Positions 47,101 through 56,700 are shown, counted from the stretch's first letter. The stretch is DNA of 64,000 nt from Nocardia aurea (GCF_003123685.1 NZ_QCYJ01000170.1:248001-312000), one strand, 5' to 3'. Numbers and translations: made by a program. Notes: generated by a model from the letters alone, not told the origin.

Positions 47101-48111
47101 GAGCAGATAGCTGCGGTGTTTGAGACCGTCCGCCAGTACGGGCACGTCGAGGCAGCGCGCGTAGAAGTCGGCCCGGATCGCGATCACCACGGCGGCCGGT
47201 TCACGCTCCCCTCGGATCGCGGCATGTTCCAGCGCGGACAGGAAGATCTCGCGTCGGGTCTCGTCGCCGCACAGGGTGAAGAGTTCCTCGAACTGGTCGA
47301 CGACGAGCAGCCGCCGACGCCCCACGGCCCACCCGGCGATGACCGCGGCCACCGATTCGGCGGAAACCTCATCGATTTCGGTCCCCCGTGGATCACGGGT
47401 GGTCTCGGCCGACGCCGCGCCGGGTTCCGGCTCGCCCGCCGAAACGTCCGGTTCCGTTTGCGCGCGTGCGAGGGCGTCGAGCAGTGCGCGCACCGGGTCG
47501 ACGCCGGGTGTCAGCGCACACACCTCCCAATCCTGTCCCGCGCGAGTCAATTCCGGGATCACTCCGGCCTCGAGCAGCGACGATTTGCCCGCACCGGAAG
47601 CGCCGACCAGCACGACGATGCCACCATCGGCGTCGACGGTGCGGCGCACCAACTCGGTGAACTCCCCCGTGGGCCGGGACCGGCCGAAGAACAACTCCGC
47701 GTCGCGTCGGCGGTAGGACGTCAACCCCAGGTACGGGCATTCGGACATCTCGGAATCGGGATCCCAATCGTCGGCCGCGGTCCACAACCGCTTCCATTCC
47801 TGCATATCCAGCAGCGCCGGGGGCACCGGCCCACTGGATTTACGTGCCTCCCCGATGAGCGTCAGCAGTACGGGAATCAGGGATTCGAACCTGGCGGGAA
47901 CATTGCGACCACCTTTCCAGTCGCTGATCCGCTGAACCGAGACCGCGCCCTTCTGTCCCGCCGCCCGCGCGCCACGCATCCGCGCCTCGGCCGCCGCTGC
48001 CACCCGCCGCAATGTCGGATTGCCCGCCGCCTCGAACAGTGCCGCGAACTGTCGCGAGAACACCGCCCGCGGCGACGGCCGCCACCGTGATTCCGTTGAA
48101 TTCGTATCCAT
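44104..48111 (-). CDS. HTH - nSTAND1 NTPase - transmembrane - WD40 repeat protein
   Basis: This 1,335-aa protein has an N-terminal helix-turn-helix-like domain (about 12-90, with AVSVQRISDWKGGRNVPARFESLIPVL). The nSTAND1 ATPase follows, beginning CPYLGLTSY..RDAELFFGR (125-144) with Walker A GASGAGKSS (170-178), Walker B LLVVDQFEEL (268-277) and a helical STAND region to about 575. A single transmembrane helix lies at about 588-608. About 14 WD40-type blades (650-1335) carry repeated DxxG..LA and VRLWDVxDP motifs. STAND NTPases are signalling switches in which the repeats sense a ligand and ATP-driven oligomerisation activates the N-terminal module. Here the blades would lie on the opposite side of the membrane from the ATPase and HTH if the helix spans it. 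No effector domain is visible. Role in stress, development or phage defence is unknown. Confidence 0.88.
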   Translation of the reverse strand: MDTNSTESRWRPSPRAVFSRQFAALFEAAGNPTLRRVAAAAEARMRGARAAGQKGAVSVQRISDWKGGRNVPARFESLIPVLLTLIGEARKSSGPVPPALLDMQEWKRLWTAADDWDPDSEMSECPYLGLTSYRRRDAELFFGRSRPTGEFTELVRRTVDADGGIVVLVGASGAGKSSLLEAGVIPELTRAGQDWEVCALTPGVDPVRALLDALARAQTEPDVSAGEPEPGAASAETTRDPRGTEIDEVSAESVAAVIAGWAVGRRRLLVVDQFEELFTLCGDETRREIFLSALEHAAIRGEREPAAVVIAIRADFYARCLDVPVLADGLKHRSYLLGPMRLDELAAAITRPAELAGCKLDTGLEELVISELCGLGGLGVRRGYDPGALPLVSHVMEAVWRCRDGTRLTIEGYQRVGGVLGSVAATAEKAWGELSEFQQSVGKQVLLGLVAVGDDSRDTRRKVARAELVRQTVEAAETALDVLARTRLVTLDADSAYLTHEIVLDAWPRLRGWIDEDRVGYLERQRLQGDASDWAANGRDSSLLYRGARLTTMREHAGHGAIGPVAAEFLGAAETARRRAERRATGTRAALALLGVVALVLAGVAFAQSSTAKEQRDAAVFTAVIAEADRLETIDPSLSAQLNLVANRIRPGDPDVAARLVNTANMPLNTPLAGHTESVGDVALRADGKFAASGGYDDTVRIWDLSDRRNPHAVGPPLTGHTDFVTDVRFTPDGTVLASAAADDTVRLWDVRDPANPRFASALAIGYPSVVEFGSDGRTLATTNTDDGISYWDIADPFAPKLIGNPVAESRGKESISILAFAPDLRTVLSIELDSVRLWRVADPRVPATSSIVPAHDAVSAAFTRDGSLVAVAEQDVIRLWDVRDPAAPRVIGEPLPFTEPVMGAALEFDAAGRILAARSDQGDVTLWNVADPVSPTPYGAPLTTDAASVSAIEFGVDDRTVLTAGSDGIVRVWSLPETVLPEHADWVYAPIFDAAGRRMVAATEGAIEVWDISHSQGSRRVGRFTMRPGQSSTAAVSPDGRTVAVVDADTDSTRLLDITDPAAIRAVSELPRDRTGWGVAAEFSPDSRYLVTGGIRPMSVENPRQGDIVQIWDVADPGQPRPVGPALLTGDEYVLDLEFGTDGRSLAVLRTNQPVTIWDVSDPASPLVSGTISAEPNASIASMVGQPGGSVLVTVGQDHALRVWDTREPSRPVLIAGPLTGHTSYVTSASFSADGRMLATAERDSVRLWDFSDPAAPVAIRHAVVRYPDSQSRVSATFFGNDDLFGVGTGAQAHHWNLDPAPAISRICDITRVVLTAQVWRDHLPGLPYDPPCD

Positions 48112-48334
48112 CCGCCCCTCCTGCGACCACCCCGGAGCGCAACCCCCCGGTTCGCATCGACAGTAGGACGATCACGGCGACAAGGTATCGGCGCGGAGGG
48201 ATAATCGCAGGTCGTACCCGTCGAATCGGTGTCCGGACCGGATCCGTCACGACACACCGCACGGACGCCGGTGTCGGTGGAGAGCTCACCCGCTCAACGG
48301 GATTCGCGGGCGTGCGAAGCCTTCGATCGTCGGC

Positions 48335-49288
48335 TCAGGAGTCCGGAATGTCGAGGGAGTCGGCCAGTTGCGGCCAGGCGTTGTGGAGGTCGGTTTCCCA
48401 GGACGGCCAGGCGTGCAGTCCGGTGGGGCGATAGGCGAAAGTCGCGGGTATTCCGAGTTCGCGTAGGCGTCCCTCGAATTCTCGGGTGCACATGTTCGCA
48501 CCCCATTCCAGTGGCGCGCCGCCGAAGGTGTCCCCCGGCGAATCCCTCGGGTCGGGTCGACCGGCGCCGACGGTGATCAGCAGGTCGGTGCCGCGCAGGT
48601 TCTCGGCCAGTAACAGGGGATCGTGGTCGCGCCACTGCGGATCATCGGATGGCCCCCACATGAGATCGGGGTTGCCGCCTCGGGAGGCGACGGTGAGCCG
48701 GATGGACTGCTGCGCGCGCGGATCCGCGGTGGAGGGGCAGCTGCTGAACGCCGCCACGGACCGGTACTCGCCCGGGTGGCGCGCGGCCAGGGTGAGTGCC
48801 GCGTGACCCCCCATCGACGTGCCCGCGATAGCCGTTCGGGTGGTATCGACGGCGTAGTTCGCCACCATCGCCCCGGGAAGTTCCTCGGTCAGGAAGGTCT
48901 CCCACCGGTTGACCCCGAGTACCGGATCGGGCCGCTGCCAGTCGGTGTAGTAGCTGCCGCGACCGCCGACCGGAAGCGCGACGGTGATGTTCTTGTCGCT
49001 GAACCACTGGGCCGCATCGGTTTTGGTGATCCAATCGCTGGTGCGGTTACCGCTGTCGTTCGCGGCGTCGGCGCCGTCGAGCAAGACCAGCACCGCACTT
49101 GCCTTCGGCCGCGGGGGCAGCAGGACATCGAGGTGGATATCGTGGCCCATCGCGGCCGAGTACACCGTGAGCGATTCGTGCCGGGGTCCCGGGTCGGCGT
49201 GGCCGGTGCCGCCGGACAGCATCGTCGCCGCCGCCAGCGCGACCAGGGCGACCAAGCCGACCGGGCGCGGTCGTGCGCGAACGCTCAT
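48335..49288 (-). CDS. Secreted antigen-85-like mycolyltransferase/esterase (A)
   Basis: This 317-aa exported protein has a signal peptide (1-31, cleavage near GHA-DP). Its alpha/beta-hydrolase domain is of the esterase/Ag85 family. The triad is visible: Ser158 in AGTSMGGHA, Glu261 in APLEWGAN and His292 in PTGLHAWPSW, the same order and context as Ag85 S-E-H. The start of the mature region (ESLTVYSAAMGHDIHLDVLLP) and GRGSYYTDWQRPDPVLG...WETFLTEELP are also Ag85-like. Members transfer mycolates between trehalose and arabinogalactan, or act as plain esterases. A paralogue lies 0.9 kb away on the other strand, separated by a small GyrI-like gene. Confidence 0.88.
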   Translation of the reverse strand: MSVRARPRPVGLVALVALAAATMLSGGTGHADPGPRHESLTVYSAAMGHDIHLDVLLPPRPKASAVLVLLDGADAANDSGNRTSDWITKTDAAQWFSDKNITVALPVGGRGSYYTDWQRPDPVLGVNRWETFLTEELPGAMVANYAVDTTRTAIAGTSMGGHAALTLAARHPGEYRSVAAFSSCPSTADPRAQQSIRLTVASRGGNPDLMWGPSDDPQWRDHDPLLLAENLRGTDLLITVGAGRPDPRDSPGDTFGGAPLEWGANMCTREFEGRLRELGIPATFAYRPTGLHAWPSWETDLHNAWPQLADSLDIPDS

Positions 49289-49336
49289 CGAATTCTCCTG
49301 CCCCGCACGTGTGCTCGTGATACGTGGAACCTTCGG

Positions 49337-49831
49337 CTATCGGTCGCCGTCGGCGAGGACCAATGGCCAGTTGAGTTCGGTGCGCAGGTCGGCGGGATCG
49401 ATATCCGGGGCGGGGTCGGTGACGTAGACCTCCCACCGATGCGCGGCGGGCCTCAGATTCTGTTCGGCGAGCCATGCGCCCAACCGATCCCACGCCTCGG
49501 CGATGCCGTCGAAACCGCCGAAATGCGTCGTCCGCGCGACCGCGCCGCCGGGTAGGGATCCGGCGACGACGCGGGCCTGGGGAATCACCGGACGCTCGGT
49601 CGCGAACCCCACCTCGACGTCGAGCAGGTCGCCGGGCTCGCCTCGGTACAGCCCGAATGCCGGGCTCATGATGGCGCGCTGCTGGGCGGCGATCGTCTGG
49701 ACCACCGAATGGAACGACACGTCGTAGAAATCTCGCAGCCCCGTCAGCGGGACGACATCGTGGACGACCGCCGTTGTCCACGGTCGTACCGTCACCAGTT
49801 GCGGCTCGACCATATTCGCAGTGCAATTCAT
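49337..49831 (-). CDS. GyrI-like / effector-binding-domain small protein
   Basis: This 164-aa soluble protein has the bacterial-transcription-activator effector-binding (GyrI-like) fold pattern. It opens with a strand pair (PQLVTVRPWTTAVVHDVVPLTGLRDFYDVSF), then PAFGLYRGEPGDLLDVEVGFATE, the VVAGSLPGGAVARTTHFGGFDGIAEAWDRLGAWLAEQ helix, and WEVYVTDP at the end. There is no DNA-binding domain, so it is a stand-alone ligand binder or possible hydrolase of this superfamily. The ATG at 49831 or the ATG at 49813 may be used. It lies between two mycolyltransferase-like genes and ends 48 bp before the first, so the two may be co-transcribed. Confidence 0.75.
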   Translation of the reverse strand: MNCTANMVEPQLVTVRPWTTAVVHDVVPLTGLRDFYDVSFHSVVQTIAAQQRAIMSPAFGLYRGEPGDLLDVEVGFATERPVIPQARVVAGSLPGGAVARTTHFGGFDGIAEAWDRLGAWLAEQNLRPAAHRWEVYVTDPAPDIDPADLRTELNWPLVLADGDR

Positions 49832-50179
49832 GCCGACACCCAGATTCTTCCGCTGCGGATGCCCCATTCGGCATCGGTTTCCACGCACGTGCCGACAAGG
49901 TGTGCGCCGGTTCCCGGATTTCCGAGACCGAGCATCACCGACGCCGATTCGTCCGTGCGGCGCGCTCACCGACCGAGCGTGCGCTGCACTCGACATACCC
50001 GCACTCCCGACGCCTAACCGGCCCGGGTGCCGAGTTCTTCGACCGACGTGCTGGCTCGGGAACCAACGCACGCCACGGCCGATTGGTAACGTCCACAGGA
50101 TCGCTCCGAAATCGATCGCGCACCCCGCGAATGTTCTTGACTGCGAATCGGAACCGTCCCACCGGGACCAGGAGTCGAT
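49832..50179. other. Divergent promoter region, no gene seen
   Basis: This 348-bp gap lies between the GyrI-like gene (leftward) and mycolyltransferase-like gene B (rightward). It carries a 6-6-6 inverted repeat, GATGCC-CCATTC-GGCATC, at 49858-49875, 27 bp from the GyrI-like start and a candidate operator. AGGAG just before 50180 is the ribosome site of gene B. Nothing else was seen. Confidence 0.45.
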
Positions 50180-51193
50180 ATGTCCGAACAGCTTCGGCGC
50201 ACGAGTGCGGCACTGCTCGCCGCATGCCTTTCTCTGACCTGTGCATGGACGAGCGCGCACGCCGAGCCCGCCGAGGTGCAGGTCTCACGGATCGCGGAGC
50301 TGCGAACGGGACCTGGCAGGCAGACCCAACTCGAGGTGTATTCGCCCGCGATGGACCGCACCGTCGACATGACGCTGCTGCGCGCGGCGAACCCCGATTC
50401 GCCCGCGCCCACGCTGTATCTGCTCAACGGGTCGAGCGGCGGCACGGACGGCAACTGGCTCGACCGGACCGATCTCACCGATTTCTTCGCCGACGAACAG
50501 GTGAACGTCGTGGTGCTGATGGACGGGGCGGGCAGCTATTTCGCCGACTGGCGCGCCGACGACCCGGTCCTGGGCAGGCAGCGTTGGGCCACCTTCCTGA
50601 CCGAGGAACTGCCACCGATGGTCGACCGGGAGTTCGACGGCACCGGGGCGAACGCCATCGCCGGGGTGTCGATGGCGGGGACAGCCGTGTTCCAGCTCGC
50701 ACTGGCCGTGCCGGGTTTCTACCGGGCGATCGGCTCCTACAGCGGCTGCGTGCGCACCAGCGACCCCGCCGGCCAGGCCATCGTCCAGACCGTGGTCACC
50801 ACCCAGCGCGGAACCGTCGCCAATATGTGGGGGCCGCCGGGTGATCCGGCCTGGCGGGCCAACGACCCGTATCTCCAGGCCGACAAGTTGCGCGGCACCG
50901 CCGTCTACGTCTCCACCGGAACCGGCCTGCCCGGTCCGAACGAGAATCTCGCGGGCGCGCGCGGCAGTGTGGTCGATCTGCTCTACCAACTCCTGTTCGG
51001 GGCCCCGCTGGAAATGGTCGCGAACGCGTGCACGCGACAGTTACGGGACCGGCTCGGTGCGGCGGGAATTCCCGCGACCTTCGATCTCCGGCCGACCGGC
51101 ACCCATTCCTGGGGCTACTGGCAAGAGGATCTACACAGGTCGTGGCCGATGTTCGAAGCGGCACTGAACCGGCCCGAGGAGAAGCCGAGGTAG
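50180..51193 (+). CDS. Secreted antigen-85-like mycolyltransferase/esterase (B)
   Basis: This 337-aa paralogue of the protein at 48335-49288 has a signal peptide (1-28, cleavage near AHA-EP). The catalytic set is Ser164 in GVSMAGTA, Glu278 in APLEMVAN and His309 in PTGTHSWGYW; the last is identical in pattern to the Ag85 histidine motif. The LYLLNGSSGGTDGNWLDRTDLTDFFADEQVNVV and GAGSYFADW segments match mycolyltransferases of Corynebacteriales. GVSMAG replaces the more usual GxSMGG, which may alter acyl preference. AGGAG five bases before the ATG supports the start. It ends 25 bp from the convergent MMPL gene. It is likely an envelope acyltransferase; activity on mycolate is inferred. Confidence 0.88.
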   Translation: MSEQLRRTSAALLAACLSLTCAWTSAHAEPAEVQVSRIAELRTGPGRQTQLEVYSPAMDRTVDMTLLRAANPDSPAPTLYLLNGSSGGTDGNWLDRTDLTDFFADEQVNVVVLMDGAGSYFADWRADDPVLGRQRWATFLTEELPPMVDREFDGTGANAIAGVSMAGTAVFQLALAVPGFYRAIGSYSGCVRTSDPAGQAIVQTVVTTQRGTVANMWGPPGDPAWRANDPYLQADKLRGTAVYVSTGTGLPGPNENLAGARGSVVDLLYQLLFGAPLEMVANACTRQLRDRLGAAGIPATFDLRPTGTHSWGYWQEDLHRSWPMFEAALNRPEEKPR

Positions 51194-51218
51194 CCCGCCT
51201 CGACTGTCGTGTCGGGCG

Positions 51219-53474
51219 CTACCGGAATTCTCCGACGAGTCGCGCCTCGGATTCGATCGCCGACTGTTCGGGTTCGTCCCGGCGCGCCTCCGATTCCGCT
51301 CGATCATCGGATTCGCCGCTTCCCCGTTTCGGCTTGTCGCCCCGACCCGCGCGGCGCGCCGACCCAGGTGCCCACCAGGTGGCCTCGCCGAACAGTGTCA
51401 TGGTCGCGGGCACCAGCACCACGCGCAGGATGGTGGCGTCGATGAACAACGCCGCCACCATGCCGATCGCGATGTACTGCATCATGACCAGTTCCGACAG
51501 TGCGAAAGCGCCGCACACCACCAGCAGGACCAGGGCGGCGGCGGTGATGATCCACCCCGTGCGCGCGATGCCGGTGCGCACCGCCTCGGTGGTCGTCGCG
51601 CCTTCGGCCCTCGCCTCGACGATGCGGGCCAGCAGGAATACCTGGTAGTCGGTGGACAGCCCATAGATCACCGAGATGATCAGCACCAGAACCAGGGCCA
51701 TGATCGGCTGCGGTGTGAAATTCAGCAGTCCGGCGCCGTGCCCCTCGACGAAGATCCAGGTCAGGATGCCCAGGGTGGAGCCGAGCCCGAGCAGGTTCAG
51801 CAATCCGGCCTGCAACGGCAGTATCAGGGACCCGAAGGCCAGCGCCATGAGCACCGTGGTGATCAGGAAGACCAGCGCGATCATCCACGGCATCCGGTCC
51901 AGCAGCGCGTCGACGCTGTCGCGCTCCACCGCGGGTTGACCGCCGACCAGCAGGATCGTCCCTTTCGGCAGCGGCATGGCGCGCAGGTAGTCGATGGTCG
52001 GCCCGGCGTCGTGCGCGTCCCGCACGACGGTCGAGGTGGTGAACACGCCCAGCTCCGATTGCGCCTGCACGGCGTCGGGGAACGGCGCTTCCAGCGCGGG
52101 AGCGCCGTTCGCCGTGGTCACCACCGCGTCGATATCGGCGGTGTCGCGGGTGATCACAACCAGGTCGATCGGATTGATCCGGCGCAACGGGAAGATCTCG
52201 TCGAAATGCTGTTGCGCGGTGCGCGTCGGATGCTCGGGCGGCAGGAAACGTTCGGAGATACCGCCGAAGGCGACGTCGCGTACCGGGGCGATGAGCACGA
52301 CCAGCAACGCGACCACCGGTACCGCGACCAGGATCGGTCGGCGCATGACCCACCCGGCGACGCGGCCCCACGGATTGTTGCGCTGATCGGTGTCGGCCCG
52401 GCGCGCGTGGAACCGGTTGAACCCCAGCCGGTCCACTCGTGGGCCGAGTATCGCCAGCACCGCGGGCAGCACGGTGACCGAGACCGCCGCGGCCAGCGCC
52501 ACCGTCACCATCGCGCCCAGCGCGAACGAGCGCAGGAATCCCTGCGGGAACAGCAGGATCGCGCCCGAGGCGATCACCACGATCGTCGCGGAGAACATGA
52601 CGGTGCGGCCCGCGGTCGCCACCGAACGCCGCACCGCGTCGGGCACGTCGCGGCCCGCGGCCAGTTCCTCCCTGAATCTGCTCACGATGAACAGTCCGTA
52701 GTCGATGGCCAGACCGAGTCCGATCATCGAAACCACCGGGGAGACGAAGGAATTCACTTCCATGAACGAGGTCAGCAGCCGGACGATCCCCCAGGCGCCG
52801 AGCACGGTCAGCCCGCCGACGATCAGGGGCAGCGACGCGGCGACCGCACCGCCGAACAGGAAGAACAGCAGCACCGCCACCGCGGGGATCGCGATCAACT
52901 CCATCCGTCGCTGATCGTGGGCCATGGTGTCGTTGAGCGCGAGCGCGACGGGCTGGCCGCCCGCGACCTCCATATCGATGCCGGGTATCGGGAACTCGTC
53001 GGCGACGGCGCGGTAGTTGTTCAGCACCGTGGTGTCGTCGTCACCGCGGATGGCGACCGAGGCGAAGGCGTGATCGCCCCGCTCGGTGCCGAAGATATCG
53101 GGAACGGCCAGCCCTGTCTCGGTGGTCCAGTAGGTGCCGTTCACCTTCTCGATCCGGTCCGGAAAACGTTGCGGCAGCGCGTTCAGGTGGTCGACGACGG
53201 TGGCGGCGAATTCCGGGTCGTCGATGGTCTTGCCGGTCGGCGCGTGGAACAGCAGGATCACGTCGGCGATGTGGTCGTGGCCGAACGCCTCGTCACGTAT
53301 CTTCGCCGCCCGCGCCGATTCCGACCCCGGGTCGTCCCACCCGCTGACACTCAGGTGCTCGTGTAGTCCGAGGCCGTAGACGCCCAGTGCCATCAGGCCG
53401 CCGACCACGGCCGCGACGACGGTGAATCGCCGCCGGACGATCAGATCGATCCAGCCGGTGAACTCCCCGAACAA
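51219..53474 (-). CDS. MMPL-family lipid/RND transporter
   Basis: This inner-membrane exporter has about 751 aa and the RND-like duplicated layout: TM1 near 15-35, a periplasmic domain (40-180), TM2-6 (190-345), TM7 near 380-395, a second periplasmic domain (400-515) and TM8-12 (525-690), then a charged, Arg/Glu-rich C-terminal tail of about 55 residues. Proton-relay Asp-Tyr pairs are present in both halves (D258-Y259 in GLAIDYG and D609-Y610 in GLSTDYQ), so it should be active. The TTG at 53474 is chosen because GGGAGG lies five bases upstream; longer frames cross the PKS promoter region. It is divergent from the PKS and is the natural exporter of its lipid product. Confidence 0.9.
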   Translation of the reverse strand: MFGEFTGWIDLIVRRRFTVVAAVVGGLMALGVYGLGLHEHLSVSGWDDPGSESARAAKIRDEAFGHDHIADVILLFHAPTGKTIDDPEFAATVVDHLNALPQRFPDRIEKVNGTYWTTETGLAVPDIFGTERGDHAFASVAIRGDDDTTVLNNYRAVADEFPIPGIDMEVAGGQPVALALNDTMAHDQRRMELIAIPAVAVLLFFLFGGAVAASLPLIVGGLTVLGAWGIVRLLTSFMEVNSFVSPVVSMIGLGLAIDYGLFIVSRFREELAAGRDVPDAVRRSVATAGRTVMFSATIVVIASGAILLFPQGFLRSFALGAMVTVALAAAVSVTVLPAVLAILGPRVDRLGFNRFHARRADTDQRNNPWGRVAGWVMRRPILVAVPVVALLVVLIAPVRDVAFGGISERFLPPEHPTRTAQQHFDEIFPLRRINPIDLVVITRDTADIDAVVTTANGAPALEAPFPDAVQAQSELGVFTTSTVVRDAHDAGPTIDYLRAMPLPKGTILLVGGQPAVERDSVDALLDRMPWMIALVFLITTVLMALAFGSLILPLQAGLLNLLGLGSTLGILTWIFVEGHGAGLLNFTPQPIMALVLVLIISVIYGLSTDYQVFLLARIVEARAEGATTTEAVRTGIARTGWIITAAALVLLVVCGAFALSELVMMQYIAIGMVAALFIDATILRVVLVPATMTLFGEATWWAPGSARRAGRGDKPKRGSGESDDRAESEARRDEPEQSAIESEARLVGEFR

Positions 53475-53738
53475 TGCCGCCTCCCAACCGAGAAATCCTG
53501 ATCTGGCCCAGGTCGCCGGACACTTGAAACATAGGCAACCGCAATTGGTTACACACCACCTGATCGGACAGGTTCGAGATTCCACAATCGAGTCGTTCGC
53601 GAATTGTGAAGTGTCCCTGAAGCATGTATCACCCCGTGTGACGGCCGTTACGCTGTGGCCGTCGCCAGCTGCGCAGGCCAAATCACGAGTCGCCGGAAAT
53701 CGATGGCGCTCAACCCGATCCGGCTCTGGAGGATGTGC
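53475..53738. promoter_or_regulatory. Divergent MMPL/PKS control region
   Basis: This 264-bp gap is comparatively AT-rich (53520-53640). Both lipid-locus arms start from it, so the two divergent transcripts are probably co-regulated. No perfect palindrome was found; CAATTG at 53542-53547 is the only exact six-base symmetric element noted. GGAGG at 53728-53732 is the PKS ribosome site. Confidence 0.5.
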
Positions 53739-56700
53739 ATGTCGGATATCGCTATTGTCGGCATAGGGTGCCGATTCGCAGGCGGAATCGAATCTCCCGA
53801 CACCTTTTGGGAATTCGTCCTGGACAAACGTGACGGCGTGGTCGACATGCCGGCCGATCGTTGGGACTTCCGCCGCTATTACGACCCGGAACCCCGCACA
53901 CCGGGCCGCAGTTACACCAAACGCGGCGCGTTCATGACCACCGATCCGTGGGCATTCGACCCGGACTTCTTCGGCATCTCGCCGCGTGAGGCCACCGTGC
54001 TCGACCCGCAGCAGCGCTTGATGCTCGAGGTCACCTGGGAGGCGCTCGACGACGCGGGGATCGCGCGCCACGCGGCGGGCGGGCCGGTCGGGGTGTACGT
54101 GGGCGGTTTCGTGGTCGACCAGTCGGTGATCGGCGTGGTCGGCCCGGCGCTGTTCCACACCGATATGCACACCCCGGCGAGCGCGTCGTACACGATGCTG
54201 TCCAACCGGATCGCCTACGCGCTCAACCTGGTCGGCCCCGCGCTCACGGTCGACACCGCGTGCTCGTCATCGCTGGTCGCGTTCCACCTCGCCTGTCAGG
54301 CGCTGGAGAACGGCGACTGCGAGGTGGCGATGGCGGGTGGCGTCAATGTGATGCTCCAGCCGGAAACCTTCGTGTTGATGTGCAAGGGCGGCTTCCTGGC
54401 CGCCGACGGGCGCTGCAAATCCTTCGATGCCGCCGCCGACGGTTACGGCCGCGGTGAGGGCGCGGGCATGGTGGCGCTGAAGAAACTCGACGACGCGGTG
54501 CGCGACGGCGACCGGATCTACGCCGTGGTCAAGGCGACCGGCGCCAACCAGGACGGCCGCACCACCGCGATCACCGTGCCCAACGCCGATTCGCAGGAAT
54601 CGCTGGCGCGTTCGGTGTGCGCCCGCGCGGGGCTGCCACCGGAGTCGATCACCTACGTCGAGGCGCACGGCACCGGAACCCTGGTCGGCGACCCGGTCGA
54701 ATTACGTGCGCTCGGAAAGGTTTTCGGTGCTTCGACCGGGCGGTCGGGGTCGCTGGGTGTCGGTTCGGTGAAATCGACACTCGGACACACCGAGGCTGCC
54801 GCGGGTATCGCCAGCGTGATCAAGGCGGCACTGGCCATCCGGCACCGCACCATCCCGCCGCAGGGCTGGATCGACAAGCCCAACCCGGATATCCCGTTCG
54901 ACGAACTCGGCCTGCACGTCCAGTCCGACGCCGAGCCGTTGCCCGCCGACGCCGAGCCGATGACCATCGCGGTGAACGGTTTCGGCTACGGCGGCACCAA
55001 CGCGCACGCCATCCTGCGGGAGTACCGGCCCACCACGGTCGTCGAACCGGCGTCGGCCCCGAAACACCTGGGTGTGTTGCCGATCTCGGCGCGCGGCACC
55101 GGCGCGGCCCGCGCGCTGGCGGGCCGATTCGCCGATCTGATCAGCGCGGGCGCGGACCCGGAGCGGCTCGCCGAAGCGGCGTGGACCCGGATGGCGCATC
55201 ACCAGTACCGCACCGGCATGCTGCTCGGCGACACCCACGATCTGGTCCACGAACTGCGCGCCTTCGCCGGGGGTGAGGGCCGCGAGGCGGTGCGCACCAT
55301 CGTGGCACGCACCACCGAGCCGGTCTTCGTCTTCTCGGGGATGGGACCGCAGTGGTGGGGTATGGCGCGCGAACTCCTCACCACCGAAGGCGTTTTCGCC
55401 GACACCGCGAATCTGATCGACACCGAGTTCCGCGCGATCGCGGGCTGGTCGATCATCGAGGAGTTGCGCAAACCCGAGGAGCGATCGCGGGTCACCAGTA
55501 CCGAAGTCGCGCAACCGGCCAATTTCCTGGTGCAGGTGGCGCTGGTGCGCGAACTCGCGCGATACGGCGTCGAGCCCGCGGCCATCGTCGGGCACAGCGT
55601 CGGTGAGGTGTCGGCGGCCTATGTCAGCGGCATGCTGTCGCTGCGCGACGCGGTGCTCGTCGCGTATCACCGGGCCAGGTTGCAGGCGAGCACCGCCGGT
55701 TCCGGTGGCATGCTCGCCGTCGGCATGTCGCCCGAGCAGGCCCGCGAACTCGTCGCCGACGATCCCCGGGTGGATATCGCCGCGATCAACAGCGCGAGTT
55801 CGCTGACCCTGTCCGGCGATGTCGACCGGCTCGACGAGATCGCCGAGAAGCTCACCGAGGACGGTGTTTTCGCGCGCAGACTGCGGGTCGAAGTGCCCTA
55901 TCACAGCAGGCTGATGGATCCGATACTGGACGAGTTGCGCGCGGTGCTGGCGAGGTTGGAACCCCAGCCGCCGACCGTCCCGCTGTTCTCCTCGGTCACC
56001 GGCGAGCAGGTGTTCGGACCGGACTGGGACGCCGAATACTGGTGCGCCAACGTCCGTGAGCCGGTGCGCTTCGCCGATGCGATATCGACACTCGTCGCCG
56101 AACGCCGGGTGTTCCTGGAGGTCGGGCCGCACCCGGTGCTGTCGGGCAATATCCGCGAGACCATGCTCGGCGCCGACGTGAACGGCACCACGGTGCCGAC
56201 CCTGGATCGCAAACAGCCCGACTCGGAGAGCATCAGGCGCACCGTCATCGGCCTGTACGGCGCGGGGGTGCTCGATCTCGACACGCTGTTCCCGGACGAT
56301 CGACCTGCTGCTCCGCACGTGCCGCTGCCGCGCTACCCGTGGCAGCGGACCCGGCTGCACTCCGCGCTGCCGCTGTTCGAACAGGCCAGACTCGGCAGTC
56401 CGGGCGGCTACGCCATGCTCGGTGACCCCGACGTCGAGGGTAGGCCGGACTGGCTGCTCCAGGTGGGCACCCAGCTGCTGCCGTGGCTGGCCGACCACGT
56501 CGTCAACGGGATCAAGATCATGCCCGGCGCGGCGTATCTGGACGCGGCACTCAGCGCCACCGCGAAACGACTCGGCGTGGAACGCGTCGCGCTGGAACAG
56601 GTCCGCTTCGTCGCGCCGTTGATCATGGGTGCACCGGATGTCCCGCTGGTCGCGCTGACCGTGGAGGAGGCAAGTGGCCGCTTCTCGATCCGGTCCCGCT

